Assembly (NCBI GenBank): GCA_009996615.1
Contig: JAACZU010000018.1
Span: 1-64,000, forward strand
Reading direction: 5' to 3'
Length of the DNA: 64,000 nt
DNA from: Rhodanobacteraceae bacterium
Lineage (GTDB): Bacteria > Pseudomonadota > Gammaproteobacteria > Xanthomonadales > Rhodanobacteraceae
How positions within the stretch are numbered: the first letter of the stretch is position 1; every line of letters begins with the position of its first letter. Positions 8,506 to 20,023 of the stretch are shown here, one piece after another. The translations under genes and the position numbers were made by a program. The notes beneath the pieces are model-generated. The model was not told the DNA's origin. It saw only the letters and a program-made list of their open reading frames with translations, and did not search any database.

Positions 8506-8966
8506 GACAGCCCCTCCAGCCGCCGCGCGGCCTCGTGGATCGCCGCGCGGATGCGCAGGTACGTGCCGCAGCGGCACAGGTTGCCGGCCATCGCGAGGTC
8601 GATGTCGGCGTCGCTCGGCCGCGGGTTCGCGCCGAGCAGCGCGGTCGCGCTCATGACCTGGCCGGACTGGCAGTAGCCGCACTGCGGCACCTGGAGCGTG
8701 TCCCAGGCCGCCTGCACCGCCTGCGCGACCTTGCCGTCGAGGCCCTCGATCGTGGTGACCTTGCGCGCACCGACGCCCGCCAGCGGCGTCACGCACGCGC
8801 GCGTCGGCTGGCCATCCAGATAGACCGTGCAGGCGCCACACAGCGCGACGCCGCAGCCGAACTTGGTGCCGGTCAGGCCGAGGTGGTCGCGCAGCACCCA
8901 CAACAGCGGCGTGTCGGGCGCGGCGTCGACTTGGAGGGTCTTGCCGTTGAGCTGTAACGTGATCAT
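8502..8966 (-). CDS. 2Fe-2S small subunit of molybdenum hydroxylase (IorA/CoxS-like)
   Basis: A 154-residue electron-transfer subunit with two [2Fe-2S] clusters. The plant-ferredoxin-type cluster uses C38, C43, C46 and C58 (CGVALCGAC ... RAC), and the second uses C96, C99, C131 and C133 (CGYCQSGQ ... NLCRCGTY). The ATG at 8966 has a good GGAGG five bases upstream; an ATG twelve bases earlier is the alternative. First gene of the operon, overlapping the large subunit by four bases. It has no signal peptide and would be carried to the periplasm with its Tat-tagged partner. Confidence 0.92.
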   Translation of the reverse strand: MITLQLNGKTLQVDAAPDTPLLWVLRDHLGLTGTKFGCGVALCGACTVYLDGQPTRACVTPLAGVGARKVTTIEGLDGKVAQAVQAAWDTLQVPQCGYCQSGQVMSATALLGANPRPSDADIDLAMAGNLCRCGTYLRIRAAIHEAARRLEGLS

Positions 8967-9238
8967 CGCGGCCTCCATGGAATGGGCGCACGGCACCGCT
9001 CGCCGCGGCGCGAAGGCGCCCGGTGCCGAGGGACGGACAAGGGGAGATGGACGGCCGGCGGTCGCCGCGGGACTGCACGGGAAGGGGTGCGCGTCATTGC
9101 GCCGCAGGATACGCCTGTGCAGGTGTGGCTTCCATGCGGCATCAGGCTCTCCAAGTCGACGAGCGCGGCGCGCTCGAACGCGGCGCGCGCCCGGATCGGG
9201 TATCGTGCGCGCCGCGCCGACCGTTTCCGGAACCCCGC

Positions 9239-10513
9239 TTGGACACCGCCCTGCCCCGCCGCCGAGCCGCGCTGGCCTTCATCTTCGTGACCGTGCTGAT
9301 CGACATCCTGTCGTTCGGCATCATCATTCCGGTACTGCCGCACCTGGTCGAGCAGCTCGCCGGCGGCGGCATCGACACCGCCTCGCGCTGGGTCGGCCTG
9401 TTCGGCACGCTGTTCGCGCTGATGCAGTTCGTGTTCGCGCCGATCCAGGGCGCGTTGTCGGATCGTTTCGGCCGGCGCCCGGTGATCCTGATCTCGAGCT
9501 TCGGCCTCGGCGTCGACTTCATCGTGATGGCGCTGGCGCCGACGCTGTGGCTGCTGTTCGCCGGCCGCGTCGTGTCGGGCATCTGCGCGGCCAGCTTCAC
9601 GACCGCGAACGCCTATGTCGCCGACATCACGCCGCGCGACAAGCGCGCGGCCGCGTTCGGCCTGCTCGGCGCCGCGTTCGGCATCGGCTTCATCATCGGC
9701 CCGGCGCTCGGCGGCCTGCTTGGCCATTTCGACGTGCGCCTGCCGTTCTGGACCGCCGCCGCGCTGGCGCTGGTCAATTTCGCCTACGGCCTGTTCGTGC
9801 TGCCCGAGTCGCTGCCGAAGGAGCGGCGCAGCGCGCGTTTCGACTGGAGCCACGCCAACCCGTTCGGCGCGCTGATGCTGCTGCGCCGCTATCCGCAGGT
9901 GGCGGGCCTGGCGGCCGCGTTCTTCCTGATCAGCCTCGCGCAGTACTCGCTCAACGCGACCTACGTGCTGTACGCCGACTACCGCTACGGCTGGGGTCCG
10001 CAGGCGGTCGGCTACACGCTCGCGCTGGTCGGCCTGTGCAGCGGCCTGGTGCAGGCGGTCGGCGTGCGCCGGCTGATGCCGCGCCTGGGCGAGCGGCGCC
10101 TGATGCTGACGGGCCTCGTGCTGTGCAGCGTCGGCTACCTGTGGTTCGGCGCCGCGCCGACCGGGCTGGTGTTCCTGCTCGGCGTGCCGGTGCTGTGCCT
10201 GGGCGGCCTCGGCGGCCCGCCGGCGCAGGCGATCATGACGCACCAGGTCGACCCGCACGAACAGGGCCGCCTGCAGGGCGCGCTGAGCAGCCTGCAGAGC
10301 TTCGCCGGCATCTTCGGCCCGGCGCTGTTCGCGAACCTGTTCGCCTGGTGCATCACGCCGGCCGCGCCGCTGCACCTGCCCGGCGCGGCGTTCCTGCTCG
10401 CCGCGGTGCTGGTCGCGGTCAGCGTGTTCGTCGCCTGGCGTGCGACGGCGGCGCCGACGGCCATGGCGGCGCTCGCCGACCCGGTGCCGGACAAGGCCGA
10501 ACCGCCGCACTGA
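9239..10513 (+). CDS. MFS exporter of the TCR/Tet type
   Basis: A 424-residue, 12-helix major facilitator related to tetracycline-type drug exporters. Motif A is [14 protein letters not shown] after helix 2. [16 protein letters not shown] in helix 5 matches the antiporter motif [25 protein letters not shown] lies near helix 11. The frame is open far upstream, but the membrane domain begins at [16 protein letters not shown], so the TTG at 9239 ([10 protein letters not shown]) is the likely start; it is not certain. TetA homology does not prove tetracycline export, because close relatives are general or unknown exporters. Divergent from the molybdenum hydroxylase operon across 272 nt of GC-rich sequence with no clear elements. 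Confidence 0.8.
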   Translation: MDTALPRRRAALAFIFVTVLIDILSFGIIIPVLPHLVEQLAGGGIDTASRWVGLFGTLFALMQFVFAPIQGALSDRFGRRPVILISSFGLGVDFIVMALAPTLWLLFAGRVVSGICAASFTTANAYVADITPRDKRAAAFGLLGAAFGIGFIIGPALGGLLGHFDVRLPFWTAAALALVNFAYGLFVLPESLPKERRSARFDWSHANPFGALMLLRRYPQVAGLAAAFFLISLAQYSLNATYVLYADYRYGWGPQAVGYTLALVGLCSGLVQAVGVRRLMPRLGERRLMLTGLVLCSVGYLWFGAAPTGLVFLLGVPVLCLGGLGGPPAQAIMTHQVDPHEQGRLQGALSSLQSFAGIFGPALFANLFAWCITPAAPLHLPGAAFLLAAVLVAVSVFVAWRATAAPTAMAALADPVPDKAEPPH

Positions 10514-10536
10514 GCGGGAAAGGCTGCCACCGCCCC

Positions 10537-10638
10537 TGTGGGAGCGCCGGCAGGCGCGATGCTGTGAGCCTGTCCGAAAAGCAGAGCATCGCGGCTTCCG
10601 CCGCTCCCACAGAGCACGGCTCCCACAGAGCACGGCTG
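10537..10638. repeat. REP family B inverted pair with a small tandem duplication
   Basis: TGTGGGAGCGCCGGCAGGCG at 10537 is followed by an inverted unit GCATCGCGGCTTCCGCCGCT ending CCCACA at about 10611. After it the 16-mer CCCACAGAGCACGGCT is directly repeated. The cluster fills the gap between the convergent MFS and DUF488 genes and could form a long hairpin on either transcript. Confidence 0.8.
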
Positions 10639-10668
10639 TCCATCGCCGTTCTGCGAGTGCCGGTCCAT

Positions 10669-11214
10669 TCAGAACAGCGGGGCCTGGCCGCTGCCATAGA
10701 CCGGAACGCCGTCGAGCAGCCGCGCCGGTTCGCGGAACGCGTGCGGCGTGAGGTGTCCGTTGCCGAGGATGTGCACGACGCGCCAGCCGTGCAGCACGAG
10801 GTCGTCGGCGATCAGCGAGCGGTGGCAGCGCCACCACAGCACCTCGGCGCACAGCAGCGCGCAGCGTTGCTCACGCGCGAGCGCCTGCAGCGCGGCGAAC
10901 GCGGCGCGATAGTCGGCACTGGCCATGTAGTCGGCGTAGCCGCGGAACGCGGCGTTGCGCCAGACGCCGTTGCGCGAGTCCGGCTGCGGCGTGCGGCGGC
11001 CGCCAAGCGCGCCGAAATGCCGATACCCGATGCCGGCGTCGGGCAGACCCGCGGCGAGCGCTTCGCTGCCGAACTGCGGATGCCGGCGCGAGCCGGGGAA
11101 GCGGCGCACGTCGGCGACGCATTCGATGCGCTGGGCGCGCAGCAAACCGACCAGCACGTCGAGCGGATGCGTCGAATGGCCGATGGTCCAGATCGTGCGC
11201 GGTGCGCTGTCCAT
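10669..11214 (-). CDS. DUF488 family protein
   Basis: A 181-residue protein of the DUF488 family. It has the signature TIGHSTHPLDVLVGLLRAQ near the start, VADVRRFPGSRRHPQF, and the C-terminal cysteine segment CALLCAEVLWWRCHRSLIADDL. The family is widespread and its biochemical role is not settled; the conserved Cys and Arg residues suggest a small nucleic-acid or nucleotide-acting enzyme. The next plus-strand ORF starts 114 nt upstream. Confidence 0.88.
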   Translation of the reverse strand: MDSAPRTIWTIGHSTHPLDVLVGLLRAQRIECVADVRRFPGSRRHPQFGSEALAAGLPDAGIGYRHFGALGGRRTPQPDSRNGVWRNAAFRGYADYMASADYRAAFAALQALAREQRCALLCAEVLWWRCHRSLIADDLVLHGWRVVHILGNGHLTPHAFREPARLLDGVPVYGSGQAPLF

Positions 11215-11327
11215 TCCAGTGCTGCCTCGATCCGGTCGTTCAAACCTTTCGCTACTGTCGGCGCATCCCCATCTGCGTCACCATGACGCCGCCGACCTGA
11301 ACCGGCGACTGCTTGCGGAGTCCCTCG

Positions 11328-11525
11328 ATGCTGACGTTCCTGCTCTGGTTGCTGCTGTTCGTGTTCTGCTGGCCGCTGGCCCTGCTCGCGCTGCTGCTGT
11401 ATCCGATCGTGTGGCTGGTGCTGCTGCCGTTCCGCCTGATCGGCCTCGCGGTCGAGGGCGTGTTCGAGCTGCTGCGCGCGATGATCCTGCTGCCGGCGCG
11501 CGTGCTGCGCGGCAAGCCGATCTAG
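11328..11525 (+). CDS. Small hydrophobic membrane protein, 65 aa
   Basis: Not recognised as a named family. The 65 residues are almost all membrane-spanning: MLTFLLWLLLFVFCWPLALL, then LLYPIVWLVLLPFRLIGLAV, and a short amphipathic basic tail ending RGKPI. Two transmembrane helices are likely. A GCGGAG ribosome site lies seven bases before the ATG at 11328, better than the TTG at 11313. Similar small proteins occur in related proteobacteria, but no function is known to me. Confidence 0.65.
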   Translation: MLTFLLWLLLFVFCWPLALLALLLYPIVWLVLLPFRLIGLAVEGVFELLRAMILLPARVLRGKPI

Positions 11526-11541
11526 GTTTCCTCAAGAGGCC

Positions 11542-11722
11542 GAAAGGCTGAAACGCGGAGCACACCGGGCACACGGAGAAAGATCTCAACCGGTCGTCAT
11601 CCCGGCGAAGGCCGGGATCCAGCTCTTTGCGGCATTGGGCCATGGCTGGCTGGCCCAGCCCTTTCCCGAAATGCCTTTCTCCGTGTGCTCCGCGTGCTCC
11701 GTGGTTCAAGCTTTCCGCTCTT
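11542..11722. repeat. Family D long inverted-repeat element carrying a family F unit
   Basis: The left arm (about 11542-11582: GGAGCACACCGGGCACACGG plus AGAAAG) and right arm (about 11673-11722: CTTTCTCCGTGTGCTCC ...) form an imperfect inverted repeat of about 50 bp. A family F palindrome (ATCCCGGCGAAGGCCGGGAT at 11599) is nested between them. Two sibling elements lie at 57446 and 60357. No ORF inside; it looks like a MITE-like non-coding element. Its right end is 13 nt from the stop of the phosphoesterase gene. Confidence 0.75.
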
Positions 11723-11734
11723 CCGCGGCGCCGC

Positions 11735-13417
11735 TCACAGCTCCAGCGCCGCGGTCAGGTCGCCCGGCGCGACGCCGCCAGCCGCGCGCATCGCCTGCTC
11801 GCGCAGGGCCAGGCCCGGCAGCTTGGCCAGGCCAAAGCGGCGCGTCAGGAAGCGCAGGATCGAGCCGGTGTCGTAGACCGTGTGGTCGACGAAGCCCTTC
11901 TTCGCGTGCGGCGACACGATCAGCGCCGGGACCCGCGTGCCCGGGCCCCAGCGATCGCCCTTCGGCGGCGCGACCGGATCCCACCAGCCGCCGTTCTCGT
12001 CGACCGTGATGATGACCAGCGTGTGCGGCCACTGCGGACTCCTTTGCAGCGCATCGACGATCGCGGCGATGTGGCGGTCGCCGGCGTCGACGTCGGCGTA
12101 GCCGGCGTGCATGTTGAGGTCGCCCTGCGGCTTGTAGAACGCGACCGTCGGCAGGCGGCCGGCGGCGAGGTCGGCGAGGAAACGGTTGGTCTGCGCGGTC
12201 TCGCCGACGCCGCCGTCGCGCAGGTGGCGCTCGCGCGCGGCGCTGCCCGGCGCGAACTGGGTGAAGTAATTGAGCGGCTGGTGGTGCGGCTGGAAATTCG
12301 GCCGGCCCGGAAAGTCGGCGCTGACGCCGACGTCGCCGCGGCCCTCCAGCGCGAGCTGCCAGCCGCCGGCGTACCAGGCCCAGTCGACGCCGCGCTCGGA
12401 CAGCGCGTCGCCGATCGTGCGGTGCTGCTGCGCCACCAGCGTGGTCGGGCTGGCCGGATCGGCGCGGCGCGGGTCGGCCGGATCGGTGGTGAAGCCCGGC
12501 GCATACGGCGGCCCCATCGTGTCGACGGCGAAGAAGTCCGGCGTCAGCGCGGTGCGCGAGGCGTACTTCGGCGGGCCCTGCATCGCGCTCTTGGGCGAGT
12601 CGTCGGCGAGCTTCAAGCGGATGCCGGCCGGATCGTCGCCCTCGACCTGCGCGATCTGCATCTTCGCCGGGCTGCGGTCGGCGTCCGGGAACACCGGCGG
12701 CTGCGCCGCGACGAGGTACTGGTGGTTCAGGAACGAGCCGCCAAACGCGCCCATGAAGAAGTTGTCGCACAGCGTGTACTGGCGCGCGAGCTGCCACAGG
12801 CGCAGGTTGACCGCGTTGTCGGCGTAGTAGCCCATCACCATCGCGCCGCTGTCGCCCCAGGCGACGAAGCCGTCGTTGCGGCCGCCGTTGATCTGCAACT
12901 GGTTGGCGTAGAAGCGGTGCGTCAGGTCGCGCGTGACCACGCCCTGCGGCAACGGCTCGCCATCGGGCGTGCGCAGCGGCCACGGCCGGTTCGCAAGACC
13001 GGTGAGGTCGTGCTCGCCGATCTTGTAGCGGCGATGGCGCACGGTCTGCTCGTGCGGCACGAGGCCGCCCCAGATCGGCGGCAGCACGTCGAGCACGCGG
13101 CCGTCGCGGTCGCGCTGCAGGCAGTCCTCCGGCCGCAGCGCGGACAGCGGCCGCTGCACGCCGGGGAAGTCGGCGAACAGGTTGTTGAAGCTGCGGTTCT
13201 CGGCGTAGATCACGACGACGTGGCGGATCGCCTCGCGCAGGCGAGCGTCGAACGCCGCATCGGACTCATCCGCGCGCGGCGCCGGCGGCACGCTCTGGCA
13301 GCCGCCGACGGCGAGCGCGGCGCCGGCCAGGGCCAGCCCGCCGAGCACGCGGCGACGTTCGGGATCGGGCGGCAGCTCGGGCGCCGCGGGGGGGACTTCG
13401 GGACGCTTCCCGGTCAT
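11735..13417 (-). CDS. AcpA/phospholipase C-type phosphoesterase lipoprotein
   Basis: A 560-residue member of the phosphoesterase family that includes bacterial phospholipase C and the acid phosphatase AcpA. The N-terminus has a twin Arg (ERRRVLGGLALAGAALAVGG) followed by Cys, a lipobox, so it is probably an exported lipoprotein. Catalytic-domain motifs are HVVVIYAENRSFNNLF (metal-binding Glu/Asn), NHQYL, and near the C-terminus HTLVIITVDENGGWWD and GPGTRVPALIVSPHAKKG. The ATG at 13417 is used; a TTG six bases earlier is less likely. It stands alone, between repeats. The substrate (phospholipid or phosphomonoester) is undetermined. Confidence 0.85.
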   Translation of the reverse strand: MTGKRPEVPPAAPELPPDPERRRVLGGLALAGAALAVGGCQSVPPAPRADESDAAFDARLREAIRHVVVIYAENRSFNNLFADFPGVQRPLSALRPEDCLQRDRDGRVLDVLPPIWGGLVPHEQTVRHRRYKIGEHDLTGLANRPWPLRTPDGEPLPQGVVTRDLTHRFYANQLQINGGRNDGFVAWGDSGAMVMGYYADNAVNLRLWQLARQYTLCDNFFMGAFGGSFLNHQYLVAAQPPVFPDADRSPAKMQIAQVEGDDPAGIRLKLADDSPKSAMQGPPKYASRTALTPDFFAVDTMGPPYAPGFTTDPADPRRADPASPTTLVAQQHRTIGDALSERGVDWAWYAGGWQLALEGRGDVGVSADFPGRPNFQPHHQPLNYFTQFAPGSAARERHLRDGGVGETAQTNRFLADLAAGRLPTVAFYKPQGDLNMHAGYADVDAGDRHIAAIVDALQRSPQWPHTLVIITVDENGGWWDPVAPPKGDRWGPGTRVPALIVSPHAKKGFVDHTVYDTGSILRFLTRRFGLAKLPGLALREQAMRAAGGVAPGDLTAALEL

Positions 13418-13575
13418 GGCCAAGTGCTCCGGTGGCGGGAGGGCGGCGAGTATGCGGCAGGCGGGTGCGTGCGGCCACCGCCAGGGGCGAGAGGTCAGGG
13501 ACGAGGGATTAGGAGCGAGGGCTCAAAAACCTCGCCGGCCCCGGCCGGCGCCATACGGCGACGGCGCCGTCACCT

Positions 13576-13641
13576 GTGGGAGCGGCGGAAGCCGCGATGC
13601 TCTTTTTGCCACAAAGGCATCGCGGCTTCCGCCGCTCCCAC
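13576..13641. repeat. Perfect 25-bp inverted repeat, REP family B
   Basis: The arm GTGGGAGCGGCGGAAGCCGC plus GATGC (13576-13600) is perfectly complemented at 13617-13641, with a 16-nt T-rich loop. It lies just past the stop codon of the RES toxin gene and may act as its terminator or as an mRNA-stabilising hairpin. The rest of 13418-13652 holds only a degenerate GGGATTAGGAGCGAGGG stretch. Confidence 0.9.
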
Positions 13642-13652
13642 CACACGCCGTC

Positions 13653-14375
13653 TCACGACAGCCCAAGCTCGGCCGGCGCGAATGCAAGCCGCGCGCCGCT
13701 GGCCGGGGCCTCGGCCAGCACCTGCGTGCGCGCGACCTTGAGCCACCAGGTGTGCTGCTCGAGCGGCGCCGGCGCGCGGAACGCGCCCGGCGTCAGCACC
13801 GCGAAGCAGGCGCGGTGCGCCGGATCGCGCACCGAGCGGTAGCGGATCAGCGCGATGCCGCCTGCGCGCGCATCGCGCGCGAGCGCCTGCGTCGCCGTGT
13901 AGTCGGCCGGATCCTCCCACCGCCGGCGCATGCGTTCGAACGGCGGCGCATCGAGTGCGAGCGTGAGCCCGCCGACGCGTGCGCGGAACGCGGTGTGCGG
14001 CACCGGCGGCAGGTCCGGCGTGGCCGGCGAGTCGGCGAGGAAGCGCAGGCGCCAATAGGCGACCTCGGCCAGCGCGGTCGGCAGCGAGCGCGCGCCGTAC
14101 CATACGCCCGCATCGCCGATGCCGCGGAAGCGCGAACCGGACGGCGGCGGCGCCGGATAGCGGAACGGCGTGGCCAAGAGGTAATGCAGGTGCGCCGCCT
14201 CGGCCGGCAGCGGCGGCTTGCTCGCATCGAGCAGCTCTTCCAGCGCGCGCTGCTCGTCGAGCGTGTCGACCAGGCGCATCGTCGAGGCGCGATGCTGCGC
14301 CTCGACCACGCGCCACGGCGTCGCGCTGGTGCGGCGCGCGGCTGCGTGCAACTGCTCGGGCGTGAATGGCGTCAT
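13653..14375 (-). CDS. RES-domain toxin (NAD+-degrading)
   Basis: A 240-residue RES domain protein, the toxin of the RES-Xre type II systems. Characterised family members degrade NAD+. Family landmarks are TPWRVVEAQHRASTMRLVD near the N-terminus, the RES core SGSRFRGIGDAGVWYGARSLPTALAEVAYWR (conserved Arg, Tyr, Glu), and a C-terminal RSVRDP ... CFAVLTPGAF strand. The antitoxin gene lies 104 nt upstream on the same strand, a larger gap than usual, and that gap holds a repeat remnant. The ATG at 14375 gives the expected length. The protein appears intact. Confidence 0.88.
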   Translation of the reverse strand: MTPFTPEQLHAAARRTSATPWRVVEAQHRASTMRLVDTLDEQRALEELLDASKPPLPAEAAHLHYLLATPFRYPAPPPSGSRFRGIGDAGVWYGARSLPTALAEVAYWRLRFLADSPATPDLPPVPHTAFRARVGGLTLALDAPPFERMRRRWEDPADYTATQALARDARAGGIALIRYRSVRDPAHRACFAVLTPGAFRAPAPLEQHTWWLKVARTQVLAEAPASGARLAFAPAELGLS

Positions 14376-14441
14376 CGGCGCAGGCTCGGGGATGGGCGTC
14401 GCAGGAGTCGCGACGCAGTTGGCCCCGCGTCGGCCGCTTTT

Positions 14442-14470
14442 CAGCCCTCCCCTTCAATGGGAGGGCTTGA
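14442..14470. repeat. Family C core palindrome, partial
   Basis: AGCCCTCCCCTTCAATGGGA followed by GGGCTTGA is the core of the family C element without its CACCATCCCCACCCAA flank. It lies between the RES toxin gene and its antitoxin gene, ten bases past the antitoxin stop. Confidence 0.75.
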
Positions 14471-14479
14471 GGCGCCCGC

Positions 14480-14872
14480 TCACAACGGCGCCCGCGCGCT
14501 GTCGAGGTAATGCAGCACCTGCACCAGTCCCTCCGCGCTGCGCAGGCGCTCGAGCGGCGTGGCGCCGCCGAACGCGGCGTTCGGCGCGGCGAGCCAGGCG
14601 CGTGCGGCGGCGTCGTTGGAGCCGACGATCGCATCGAGCGAGCGGAACACGCGTACCCACAACCTGGCCAGTTCGCCGGCCTTGCTGGCCGGGTCGAGCG
14701 GCGCGCCGCTGCCGGCCGCGCGCGAGATGGTCGAGGCGCTGACGCCGATGATTGCGGCCAGCGTGCGCTGCGGTACGGCGAGGATCTCGGCCGCGCGCAG
14801 CGCGGCCTGGGTCAGCACGCGGGCCGGGTCGGCCGCGGCGGCGACGGATGGACGCGCGGCGGTGGTGCGCAT
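14480..14872 (-). CDS. Xre/MbcA/ParS-type antitoxin of the RES toxin
   Basis: A 130-residue antitoxin. The N-terminal part is a Xre-like helix-turn-helix (RAAEILAVPQRTLAAIIGVSASTISRAA). The C-terminal DUF2384 toxin-binding domain contains LWVRVFRSLDAIVGSNDAAARAWL and NAAFGGATPLERL, the standard ending for this family. The ATG at 14872 has GGAG seven bases upstream; an ATG at 14905 would add 11 residues. It begins 37 nt after the ligB stop on the same strand. It likely binds and represses its own promoter. Confidence 0.9.
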   Translation of the reverse strand: MRTTAARPSVAAAADPARVLTQAALRAAEILAVPQRTLAAIIGVSASTISRAAGSGAPLDPASKAGELARLWVRVFRSLDAIVGSNDAAARAWLAAPNAAFGGATPLERLRSAEGLVQVLHYLDSARAPL

Positions 14873-14909
14873 GGCGATGCTCCGGCTGCAGTCGCCTGCA
14901 ATCATTGAG

Positions 14910-18021
<3,112 letters not shown>

Positions 18022-18095
18022 GCGCGCGCCGTCGGAGGAATGGCGCAAGCATCGCACAGCGCGCGGCGCAAGAACGGCCGTGATGGCCGACCTGA

Positions 18096-18134
18096 GCCCC
18101 TCTCCCATCACGGGAGACGGGTTGGGGAGAGGGG
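18096..18134. repeat. Hairpin-forming intergenic repeat
   Basis: CCCCTCTCCCATCACGGGAG followed by ACGGGTTGGGGAGAGGGGG. The outer CCCCTCTCCC and GGGAGAGGGG pair, with an inner CTCCC/GGGAG alternative. It resembles a repeat widespread in proteobacterial gaps and lies between the divergent SpmAB and DUF938 genes. Confidence 0.6.
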
Positions 18135-18216
18135 GCACGGAAGCAACGCGTCCCACGCTCGTCGCGCGTTGCGCGACACTGGACCTGCACCGCCCACCAC
18201 CGCACGCCATACCGCC

Positions 18217-18819
18217 ATGCCGATGACCGAAAAACCATTCGCCCCCGCCTGCGAACGCAACCGCGAGCCGATCCTCGCCGTGCTGCGCGACTTCTTCGCC
18301 GACCGCCGCCATGTGCTCGAGGTCGGCAGCGGCACCGGCCAGCACGCGGTGCGTTTCGCCGCCGCGCTGCCGCAGCTCACGTGGCAGGCCTCGGACCGCG
18401 CGGAGTACCTGCCCGGCATCCGCGCCTGGCTCGACGAGGCGGCGTTGCCGAACACGCCGGCGCCGTTCGAGCTCGACGTCGCGCGCGGCCCGTGGCCAGC
18501 CGGCCCGTTCGACGCGGTGTTCAGCGCGAACACGCTGCACATCATGGCCTGGCCCGAGGTCGAGGCGTTCTTCGCCGCGCTGCCGGCGATCGCGAGCGCC
18601 GATGCGAAGCTCGCGATCTACGGCCCGTTCAACCACGCCGGCCAGTTCACCAGCGCCAGCAACGCCGCGTTCGACGCCGAGCTCAGGGCGCGCGCGCCGC
18701 ACATGGGCATCCGCGACGACGCCGCGGTCGATGCGCTCGCCGCAGCCGCCGGCTTCGTGCTGGTCGACGACGTCGCGATGCCGGCGAACAACCGCACGCG
18801 GCTGTGGCGGCGCGCATGA
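18217..18819 (+). CDS. DUF938 family SAM-dependent methyltransferase
   Basis: A 200-residue DUF938 protein, a Rossmann-fold methyltransferase-like family. The start is the ATG at 18217 (MPMTEKPFAPACERNREPIL). Motif I is VLEVGSGTGQHAVRFAAALP, and later segments are WQASDRAEYLPGI, FDAVFSANTLHIMAWPEVEAFF and IYGPFNHAGQFTSASNAAFD, diagnostic for the family. The natural substrate is not known. The stop codon overlaps the start of the next gene (ATGA), so the two are translationally coupled. Confidence 0.9.
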   Translation: MPMTEKPFAPACERNREPILAVLRDFFADRRHVLEVGSGTGQHAVRFAAALPQLTWQASDRAEYLPGIRAWLDEAALPNTPAPFELDVARGPWPAGPFDAVFSANTLHIMAWPEVEAFFAALPAIASADAKLAIYGPFNHAGQFTSASNAAFDAELRARAPHMGIRDDAAVDALAAAAGFVLVDDVAMPANNRTRLWRRA

Positions 18820-19496
18820 CGACGCCGGTGCTGGTCGCCTGGAGCGGCGGCAAGGACTGCGCCTATGCACTCGCGCGCCTGCGCGCCGACCCGCGCTGGC
18901 ACGTCGCCGGCCTCGTCACCACGGTCACCGCCGAATACGATCGCATCGCGATCCACGGCATCCGCCGCACGATCCTGCACGCGCAGGCCGACGCGCTCGG
19001 CCTGCCACTGTTCGAGGCGACGCTGCCGGCGGCCGCCTCGAACGAGATCTACGAAGCGGCGCTGGCACAGTCGCTGGCCGCCGCGCGCGCGCAGATCCCC
19101 GCTATCGAAACGCTCGCCTTCGGCGACCTGTTCCTCGCCGACATCCGCGCGTACCGCGAAGCGCAACTCGCGCGCCTCGGCTGGCACGGCCTGTTTCCGC
19201 TCTGGGGCGAGGACACCGCGCAACTCGCGCGGCGCCTGATCGCCGACAGCTACCGCGCGATCCTGTGCTGCGTCGACACCACGCAGCTCGACCTCGCGCT
19301 CTGCGGCCGCGAGTACGACGCGGCACTGCTCGCCGAACTGCCCGCGTCGTGCGATCCGTGCGGGGAGAATGGGGAGTTCCACACGTGCGTGTATGCGGGG
19401 CCGCTGTGGTCGGAGCCGTTGCGGCTCGTGCGCGGCGAGAGCGCGCTGCGCGAGGGGCGGTTTCAGTTTGTCGATCTGGTCGAAGTTGGCGGATAG
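18816..19496 (+). CDS. Dph6-like ATP pyrophosphatase (adenine nucleotide alpha hydrolase)
   Basis: A 226-residue PP-loop ATPase with the SGGKD signature at residues about 10-14 (VLVAWSGGKDCAYALARL). The diphthine-ammonia-ligase-like segments VTTVTAEYDRIAIHGIRRTIL, AFGDLFLADIRAYRE, GLFPLWGEDTAQLARRLI and CDPCGENGEFHTCVYAGPL follow. In archaea and eukaryotes Dph6 amidates diphthine; bacteria lack diphthamide, so the bacterial relative must adenylate another substrate. Overlaps the DUF938 gene by four bases. Confidence 0.85.
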   Translation: MTTPVLVAWSGGKDCAYALARLRADPRWHVAGLVTTVTAEYDRIAIHGIRRTILHAQADALGLPLFEATLPAAASNEIYEAALAQSLAAARAQIPAIETLAFGDLFLADIRAYREAQLARLGWHGLFPLWGEDTAQLARRLIADSYRAILCCVDTTQLDLALCGREYDAALLAELPASCDPCGENGEFHTCVYAGPLWSEPLRLVRGESALREGRFQFVDLVEVGG

Positions 19497-19527
19497 TGGG
19501 GCTCGGCCCGCTCGCGCACGCATTTGA

Positions 19528-19662
19528 CCAGATGGCGCTTACCTCACCATCTACTCGAAAGACCATCGGCTTGGCCTGCGCTTCGAGACCGACCAGGGCA
19601 AGGTCGTCCGGTTCTACACCGGCACATCGGAGGCCATTCAGTACATCGAAGACTGCCAATGA
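19528..19662 (+). pseudogene. C-terminal remnant of an unknown gene
   Basis: Between a TGA at 19525 and the TGA at 19660-19662 the frame reads PDGAYLTIYSKDHRLGLRFE and onwards to FYTGTSEAIQYIEDCQ. This looks like real protein (alternating beta pattern, clean C-terminus) but has no start codon, so it is read as the tail of a decayed gene. The base composition is less GC-biased than the flanking genes. The parent family is not identified; I infer a small secreted or cytoplasmic beta-rich protein. Confidence 0.5.
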
Positions 19663-19725
19663 CCCTTACGTAGGACCATCGATCCGGATTTCGACTATCC
19701 TTGATTTCCAACGGAGATTCTGACC

Positions 19726-19920
19726 ATGCGGCAGACGTACACGGCGGTCATCAAGCACGACGAGGGCGCCTGGATCGGCTGGATCGAGGAAGTGCCGGGC
19801 GTCAATTGCCAGGAAGCGACGCGCGAAGAGCTGGTGGCGTCCTTGCGCACGACGCTCGCCGAGGCGATCGAGTTCAATCGCAACGAAGTGCGTCGCGGGT
19901 CCACAAGCTTGAACAGTTGA
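19726..19920 (+). CDS. HicB-like antitoxin-family protein without a HicA partner
   Basis: A 64-residue protein with the HicB N-terminal fold: MRQTYTAVIKHDEGAWIGWI, EEVPGVNCQEATREELVASL, and a helical tail LRTTLAEAIEFNRNEV. A CGGAG ribosome site precedes the ATG at 19726. No HicA toxin gene follows; a family C repeat starts 19 nt after the stop, then a convergent helicase gene. The C-terminal DNA-binding half of larger HicB proteins is absent. It may be a solitary HicB or the remnant of a pair. Confidence 0.75.
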   Translation: MRQTYTAVIKHDEGAWIGWIEEVPGVNCQEATREELVASLRTTLAEAIEFNRNEVRRGSTSLNS

Positions 19921-19938
19921 ACCGGTTACGCGCGAACC

Positions 19939-19988
19939 GAACACCATCCCCACCCAACCCTCCCCTTGAAGGGGAGGGCTTGAAAACG
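19939..19988. repeat. Family C element
   Basis: GAACACCATCCCCACCCAAC followed by the CTCCCCTTGAAGGGGAG palindrome and GCTTGAAAACG. It lies between the convergent hicB and SNF2 helicase genes, 36 nt from the helicase stop codon, in the same orientation as the copies at 6313 and 54503. Confidence 0.9.
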
Positions 19989-20023
19989 CACGCCGCCGGC
20001 GACGTGGTTCGTCACCCGCCCCC

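Noticed and set aside
6376-8966. Three-subunit CO dehydrogenase/xanthine dehydrogenase operon
   Set aside because: Only the 2Fe-2S and molybdopterin subunits are present; no FAD subunit gene lies on either side, which fits an IorAB-type enzyme.
19921-20023. HicA toxin gene after hicB
   Set aside because: The 100-nt gap holds only a family C element and no HicA-like frame on either strand.
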